64,000 bases of DNA from Zoroaster sp. YZ-2022 (Eukaryota > Echinodermata > Asteroidea > Forcipulatida > Zoroasteridae): contig CM055837.1 of assembly GCA_029582265.1 (NCBI GenBank), forward strand, positions 14,526,777 to 14,590,776, written 5' to 3'. Position 1 is the first letter of the stretch. Each line of letters begins with the position of its first letter. Positions 58,701-64,000 of the stretch are shown here, piece by piece. The notes below the pieces were generated by a model that was not told the origin of the DNA, searched no databases, and saw only the letters and a list, made by a program, of their open reading frames with translations. Made by a program: the position numbers and the translations under genes.

Positions 58701-61700
58701 AATGATTGTTTTACGAACATTTGCATTTCATGTGTAATGGAGACAGACACCATATTTGTTCTATATAACAAAAAAAAATGGAATAAAAAATACCACACAT
58801 ATATTCATTAATTTTATGCATTTCAAAGAAAGGCAATAGATGTAGGCCTGTGGCATAAAATTCTTATTTGGTTCACAATATTGTAACGTGACATTTTGGA
58901 GACACTGAGGTGTCTAGCAGGTTTTTAACAAAATACACATTTCTTAATTTTACTGTGAAATTTAACCGTGTTCAATAAGTATTTAACTTTCACAAGAGTT
59001 TACTGCAATCTTTAAAGATAGATTGCACAGAATTAATATACATGTAATTATCATTGGTGTAACAGGTGAATTGTTTTGAATTTATTTCAAATTGGCCTGT
59101 TGTATCAGGCAGAGTATCTCTTTATTATGGTACTAATGACAATTTTCATTTGTTTTCAGATATCTCAGCTATCGAGAATAGGTGGAGTTAACTCGAAGGA
59201 CACTGTGAACAAGATCATGCACAGGTAATATACGTTGCAATACAGAAAACAACTCACCTCTGTTTACCTACATTTGCATATCAGTGCAAGCGTACAAACC
59301 TCGCTGAAAGAAAAGTTCCCACTCTGCGCCCACTGCACGCCCCATAAGGATCCTGTAACATAGTGACTCGTCCTAGTTTTTTTCAGCAGTGCACATCGTG
59401 TGAATGCTAACGCATACAAACTGTACAACGCTGTGTCAACAATTGCGGACGTTGCCAAAACATTAACAAGAAAGAGACCTGTCATGGTCAAACATGTCTG
59501 TTTATCTTCTCTCCCAAATGGAGAACTACATAGTAAAAAACCCCCAAAAACTGATATGCATTGCAAATGTTGGTGAACAGAGGTGAGTGTTTTCTTCTTA
59601 GAATGGAAAATCCCCTTGGATTTTGGGAATTCTAATAAATTGGTGTTCTTGTGCTCCCAAATGTAACAACACTCCTGGATTATAGCCCTGACTTTTCTGC
59701 AATAGTTTGTGTTCATTTTCATTTAGTTTTAGCAATTCCATTGAGAGCGCATTTCTTCAAATGATACTCTTTATTTTCATTGACAATAAAAATGTAAATT
59801 GCTTCGTGTTGTCTTGCCCTCAATTACCTTCAGAACAGCAGTGGCATGAAAATAGAACCTGAAAATAACTGTTCTTGTCAATTACCTGATTGTATTTGTT
59901 GACTTTGAACACAATACATGAATTAATGTTCTGCATATTGAAATGTATTAATTCACAAACATATTGTACTAAAATCACAAAGAAAGGAACGCACACTTGC
60001 ACACACAGGCATGTGTGTACATGTACGTGCCTGCAGGATCTGTACATGTATGGGGAATTCATGCATGTACTTGATTGCACTCGGACGGTACTTAGAGCAC
60101 TGTTTGGTTATAACACTTAGTCTGTATATACAACAGGCCAGTTGAATCATAAAATATTCAAACATTTACATTCTGTCCTCATCAATGTTCTTGGTTTCTA
60201 CATGCAGTAGTATTAATAAAATAAATCTGTATAACATTGATTCTGCAGAATAATGACAAACGAGGTCATGTCAGCAATGAACATGAAGGGGAATGGAGGC
60301 AAGATTGCCTTCTGTGAGAGTGTCCTCTTCAGAGTTGTAAAAAGGTAGGCTTGCATACAAATCTTAAACATAAGATGAACAAAATCCTTGATACATTGTT
60401 GGATTAGCTATTAGGCATAAAAAAAAAAATGTTATGTTGGCGTAATGGGCCAAAAAAAATAGGGTAGGTAGGTAGGGATTTTATTTATTTTTTTCTCTTT
60501 TTTTTTTCCTCCCAGCAATGAAAATGACATGTTTTCTAATTGTTTAAGCCGGTAGTAATACACGATAACAAAAGAAAACAAGGCTACACACAACAAATAG
60601 TATACTTTTAAACTCTTGATGACATTTATTTTATTTGTATGTCTTTCTTTTATAGACCATGTAACCTTTGTATACAAAAAGAGTGACCTTGTACATTCCA
60701 GGGCATCTGACAGGCAAGTTTACTACACTCATGCCTCGAAATAACCCACGGCACCCACAGCAATTGCCGTGGTGCCCTGTGCTTTTGCTGTGGTGCCCTC
60801 TGCAAAGTTCCAATACAAATTTTAATTTTCCTCATAGAAGTGCCCCTTACCAGAGGAAAATTGCTGTGCCCCTTCAAGAACGAAATTCAAGGCCTGGAAA
60901 TAAACACTGGTCATTTAATGGGAAATTTTACATTTTGTGTCATAATTTCCACATAAATTCAAGAGTTCTAAAAATAATGGGTGTATAAGTTTTGAGATGG
61001 GCCCCCCTTTCTTCAAAATTTAAGGAAGGCATGGTAGACTGGTTAGTTTGTAGTGTGCTTCACGACAGATGAGGCATGAAGCCAACTTTGTTGTATCTGT
61101 AAAATTATATTAAAAATAAAAACCACGAGTTAAAAAAAGTTCTGGCGGTTGTATTTCAGTTTTCATATACTATGTTATATTAAAATTCTAGGCATAGGAT
61201 AGGATATTCCAGCAATATTTACCTTTCAGCGTTTAAATGGCCTAGATTTGGGAAAATCTTTCCCATCATCCAAACACTTGTTGCAGACTGGCAACACAAC
61301 TCTGTACTTTTCGCGTAGCGCGGCTCTCCTTGGGTGGTTCATTTTTTATCTCTTGTTTTGTTCTTCAGCCTGTATTCTCAGATATTCTGCATATTCAATC
61401 AAACACTCCCCCAGTTCTCGTACTGCACAACGGACATCTTTCCATTTACTCCCAGAGAGCGACGGGCGGCCTTGCAGGGCATATAATGCCTCCCCGTGCC
61501 TGGTCAAGTCACTACTACCAAGACACTGGATACGGCGTTTCTTCTTCTTCAGATCGTTGAAATGTTCAAATCCTTTCCATAGACATGGAAGGCTCTTCTT
61601 TCTTGCCAATGTGGCATGGTGATTCGTTATGTACCATAGCGCCGTGGTCAGTGTCTGAAAATTTTGAAATGAAAATACTTCTTTAATTCTAAAGGGCCTT

Positions 61701-63936
61701 TTATTTTAGGGCCTATGTATGCTCCACATCTTTCTGAACATGAACGAGGGTAAAACTAGCCCATTGGTTAAAAAGTGGAGTGGGTGGGGACGGGAACCAT
61801 TCTTTAATTAAATTTAAAAATTTAGTATCAATATTCAAGCACATTTTAACAACCGGCTATGCCTAGAGTCCCTCCTCTTATATAGCTAGGACTAGCCTAG
61901 AAGTAGGCTACTAAAAACTAGTATTAAATTGTCTAAAAAATATCAAAACACATTTTGTAGAGTGGGGAACACATGTATGCCTACCTGTACTACGTATGTC
62001 CCCTCATTTTCCGTGCAGAAATACAGTCCCCCTTCTTCAAAGATATTGAGAACTTTATTGTAAAGTTGGTCAACTCCAGATATCCCATCAACTACGCCAC
62101 TGCTGGTAGTCTTTTTCTTTAGAACTGCTCGTCCCCGGGTGCTCTGTGGTGTCGACATGATCTTTGTGAACGCATTATTATTGACGAAAGGAATATTTAC
62201 TGGCTCGACATCATCAACCTTTCCGAAGGAAAAGGTTAGGTACATATCAAAAAGTGGAATCCAAAATCAGACAAAATGCTGGCCGTTTCATCTGATTCAA
62301 CATCTTTGTATGGACCCGCTTCTTCCTTTGACGATTGTATTTTCAGCACCGTGTACCCCACTTTGACATCGTCGGCGCAGCTCTGGGCGATTAACCTCAG
62401 CTGTTGACTCAAATTTATCCGTTTTAAGCGATCAAAAATGACCGCAGATCCACATTTTCCCTTGATGGAAACACTGTACGCTTCGGAACCGGGCGCCATG
62501 TTGATGCGACGGTGTAAACAACACGGGGCCGGGCCGCCGGGGTCACAGAATAGTTTATAATTTTTAGAATGTATATATATCAATTTTTATTGTGTAAAAT
62601 GCTGGAACAATAATTAAAATAATTTATATTGTAACGAACGATTTTTTTAACACGAAATAAATAGCCAAGTATTTTTAATATTGTATAGTAGCAGTCCGCG
62701 CCGTGCAACAGTCTAGGACGAGGCTACCATGTTTTTCATTGTAGAGCAGCCTCACGCTCGCTGAACCAGACTTCCAAGAAAGCAGCCCGTGTATTCACCA
62801 TTGTGAAACGCAGCGCAGTATAGTGGGAGTCGGGTACGCGACTATACATGTACGGTACATGGTGCATCTATCTCCGTATGTACATGTACATGTACATTGT
62901 TATACTTATAGGGGGCCTGCGCAATCTTCTGCATGTTCGATCGTTGTGCAACATTGTGCACTCCAAAGTTCCACGAGCGCAAGCGTCAGACAACACAACA
63001 ATGAGAAACGGTCAGAAAAGGTTTCAAACGTATTTATAACTAATTTATATAGATTTTAATCATTAAATTTCTTCCCTTGAAACAAAAAAAATATCCAGGG
63101 TCGGCCGTATTTTTAGGGTCGGTCGGGTTACGCCAACATAACATTTTTTTTTTTTATGCCTAATGGTAATGGGTGATTCTGTAAATCAGGGGCCCAAACT
63201 TTGACATCCCCCCGTTACTTGTGGAACCATTGCATGTAATAATATAACAACTTAATGAAACATTTTGTAGATTGAACAGTATATATACTGTTCATGTATA
63301 ATTTACTGTTCAATCTACAAAATGTTTCATGAACTTGTTATAATATTACGAGCAAAAAACTGAATGGTTGCGGTAACAGGGGACACCAAAATGCCACAAG
63401 TTTGGACCCTGATTTATAGAATCACCCCTAATACATACAGTTGTAGTCGAAAGTTTACATACACTTGGAAATTGTGGACTTGTTCTTAGAGTTGGTCTGT
63501 TTCTTGCAATTTTTCTATTGTAAATTATCAGCATATCAATAAAATCATGTTTCAAAAGTCCTTCCTCATGCATGTATAATCATTTGGATTTGGTGCACAG
63601 CTTTGGGATGACCTGGGAATTGTTTTGTAAAACTGCGGTGTATGTAAACTTTCGACTACAACTGTATGTGTACCCAGATTAAATTATATCCCCATCATTG
63701 AAGGAAAAACCACTTCTCAACGTTGCAAATATACTTTCCACAATTACAATTGAGTTGAAACTGTACAGGTAAAGTAATCATGATATGTATGCATGAATTG
63801 TGGCCTTTCGCAATATAATTTTTCAGAGAGTGCACTCAAGAATCAGCCAGGCACAGAGACGGAGGTGTGTGGAATTATCTCCAGATGTCTGAAGTATGCC
63901 CCTGACAGATGTGGAGGCGGTGGGCGGAAAAAGTAA
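55563..63936 (+). CDS. DUF4806-domain protein gene, seven exons
   Basis: Exons: 55563-55749, 56421-56540, 57081-57531, 58210-58382, 59160-59224, 60249-60344 and 63831-63936 (stop TAA), all with AG/GT borders. The N-terminus (WVRAVWLEGD, VIPKTWL, VFWPP, EDWKSFKLVKV) is the usual start of this family. An acidic then basic linker (ELSEDDD, KRKTKKR) and a 150-residue Ser/Pro/His-rich linker follow. The DUF4806 core comes last: FQKKVLLLLTEIRD, RIGGVNSKDTVNKIM, MTNEVMSAMN, KIAFCESVLFRVV and a CLKYAPDR end. Exon 1 is preceded by TCTTCAG, so a 5' exon may exist. The exon 2 to exon 3 junction does not keep phase (phase 1 into phase 0), so an exon may be missing in 56541-57080 or the copy may carry an indel. 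The molecular function of the family is unknown. Confidence 0.78.
56421..56540 (+). CDS. DUF4806 gene, exon 2
   Basis: The acceptor is TATTTCAG and the donor GTAAAT. It joins exon 1 in phase and encodes ELSEDDD and GKRKTKKR, a likely nuclear localisation signal. Confidence 0.7.
56753..56907. mobile_element. MITE in DUF4806 intron 2
   Basis: The 17-bp ends TTATACTGTGATAAAAG and CTTTTATCACAGTATAA enclose 121 bp with AAACGTTTCGG-like words. The target duplication is unclear. Confidence 0.65.
57081..57531 (+). CDS. DUF4806 gene, exon 3 (Ser/Pro/His-rich linker)
   Basis: The second of two tandem TTCTAG acceptors is preferred, because the first puts TAG in frame. The donor is GTAAGT. The frame rich in SSS, HPS and PSS is the one that joins exon 4 (phase 1). 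Confidence 0.65.
57598..57756. mobile_element. hAT-like MITE in DUF4806 intron 3
   Basis: CAGGGGCGTGTGCAGG and CTTTGCACACGTGCCTG are approximate inverted ends around a G-rich interior. No 8-bp duplication was confirmed. Confidence 0.45.
58210..58382 (+). CDS. DUF4806 gene, exon 4
   Basis: The acceptor is TGTGCAG and the donor GTGTGT. It encodes FQKKVLLLLTEIRD and the ELQATEKILED helix. Joins exon 5 in phase 0. Confidence 0.8.
59160..59224 (+). CDS. DUF4806 gene, exon 5
   Basis: The acceptor is GTTTTCAG and the donor GTAATA. It encodes LSRIGGVNSKDTVNKIMHR, the most conserved segment of the domain. Confidence 0.82.
60249..60344 (+). CDS. DUF4806 gene, exon 6
   Basis: The acceptor is TTCTGCAG and the donor GTAGGC. 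It encodes IMTNEVMSAMN and GKIAFCESVLFRVVK. Confidence 0.82.
60410..63164. mobile_element. Putative 2.75-kb element bounded by 37-bp inverted repeats
   Basis: ATTAGGCAT, A11-12, TGTTATGTTGGCGTAA at 60410-60446 is matched in reverse at 63128-63164. Both are followed inwards by GGGTAGG/GGGTCGG-like words and T runs. It lies within DUF4806 intron 6 and encloses the antisense gene. No target duplication was confirmed, so two separate solo insertions remain possible. Confidence 0.55.
61346..62499 (-). CDS. Antisense two-exon gene of unknown function
   Basis: Exon 1 runs 62499-61985 (ATG, MAPGSEAYSVSIKGKCGS) and ends at a GTAGGC donor after TYVVQ. Exon 2 runs 61654-61346 after TTTTCAG, in phase 0, and ends KNKR-like with a stop. 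It is about 274 residues if one base is restored in a T run near 62247, where the frame breaks between DFGFHF and YLTFSFGKVDDVEP. The C-terminal half is basic and helical (LARKKSLPCLWKGFEHFNDL, RELGECLIEYAEYLRIQAEE). No family is recognised. The gene lies inside DUF4806 intron 6 on the opposite strand, within the inverted repeats at 60410/63164. It may be a nested host gene or transposon cargo. Confidence 0.6.
63170..63428. mobile_element. Fold-back MITE, about 128-bp arms
   Basis: GGGTGATTCTGTAAATCAGG on the left pairs with CCTGATTTATAGAATCACCC on the right. The arms continue to a tight centre at about 63298 (ATTTTGTAGATTGAACAG and its complement). Confidence 0.85.
63438..63664. mobile_element. 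Tc1-type MITE with CA...TG ends
   Basis: TA flanks (63436-63437 and 63665-63666). The ends CAGTTGTAGTCGAAAGTTTA are a close match to the widespread Tc1-family inverted repeat. It is 227 bp and non-coding. Excision with 2-base overhangs would leave TACATGTA. Confidence 0.9.
63831..63936 (+). CDS. DUF4806 gene, exon 7 and stop
   Basis: In the tandem acceptor TTTCAGAGAG only the third AG gives the family-like frame (ALKNQPGTETEV...CLKYAPDR). It ends GGGGRKK then TAA at 63934-63936. Confidence 0.75.
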
Positions 63937-64000
63937 TCACATTCTTCCTGGATGTATTTGGACATTTTACTTGTAATTGTGATGCGATCTGGAAAACCCG

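Noticed and set aside
62231..62250. Tiny intron joining the two halves of exon 1 of the antisense gene
   Set aside because: GTACCT could mimic a donor, but no usable acceptor or intron length exists. A single missing base in the T run explains the frame change better.

Overview
The window is nuclear DNA of an invertebrate animal: AT-rich, intron-rich and packed with many small, diverged DNA transposons, tRNA-derived SINEs and an L2-type LINE. Amphioxus or another marine deuterostome fits best, judging by the very abundant TACATGTA motif, the 2A-bearing L2 element and the gene content. The species is an inference. There is no bacterial, organellar or CRISPR signal.

Left part, 1-23.5 kb: a minus-strand host gene whose five recognisable exons (23510-23361, 9486-9349, 5605-5507, 3591-3493, 2192-2139) all join in phase 0. 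They encode a PH domain followed by a capping-protein-interaction (CPI) motif, the architecture of PLEKHO1/CKIP-1. Its 14-kb first intron holds a decayed L2 LINE (11.1-14.8 kb), a 2.4-kb TTAA-flanked DNA element (18.8-21.2 kb) and several MITEs.

Middle part, 23.5-53.5 kb: no confident host gene. It is a stack of transposons, often nested, with readable target-site duplications: hAT elements with 8-bp duplications (31.5-32.8 and 33.25-33.66 kb), a Kolobok-like TTAA element with a THAP remnant (34.3-35.1 kb), many TTAA MITEs with CCCTCCTA or CCCTAAC ends, a fold-back DDE element with about 1.5-kb inverted arms (45.0-49.3 kb), and a mariner-like element with a transposase remnant (52.0-52.9 kb). 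Satellite-like arrays lie at 25.2-25.7, 29.2-29.4 and 41.6-42.05 kb. A well-formed TATA promoter with upstream CCAAT/forkhead repeats sits at 39.4-39.6 kb.

Right part, 53.5-64 kb: a frameshifted tnp2-like (CMC/EnSpm type) transposase is followed 70 bp later, on the same strand, by a seven-exon gene for a DUF4806 protein ending at 63936. Its last intron contains a two-exon antisense gene of unknown function, itself bracketed by a 37-bp inverted repeat.

The most interesting signal spans the window. TACATGTA is greatly over-represented, and pairwise comparison of repeat copies shows TA becoming TACATGTA at least four times cleanly. That is the product expected from excision of Tc1-like elements with CA...TG ends, and an element with such ends is present at 63438-63664.
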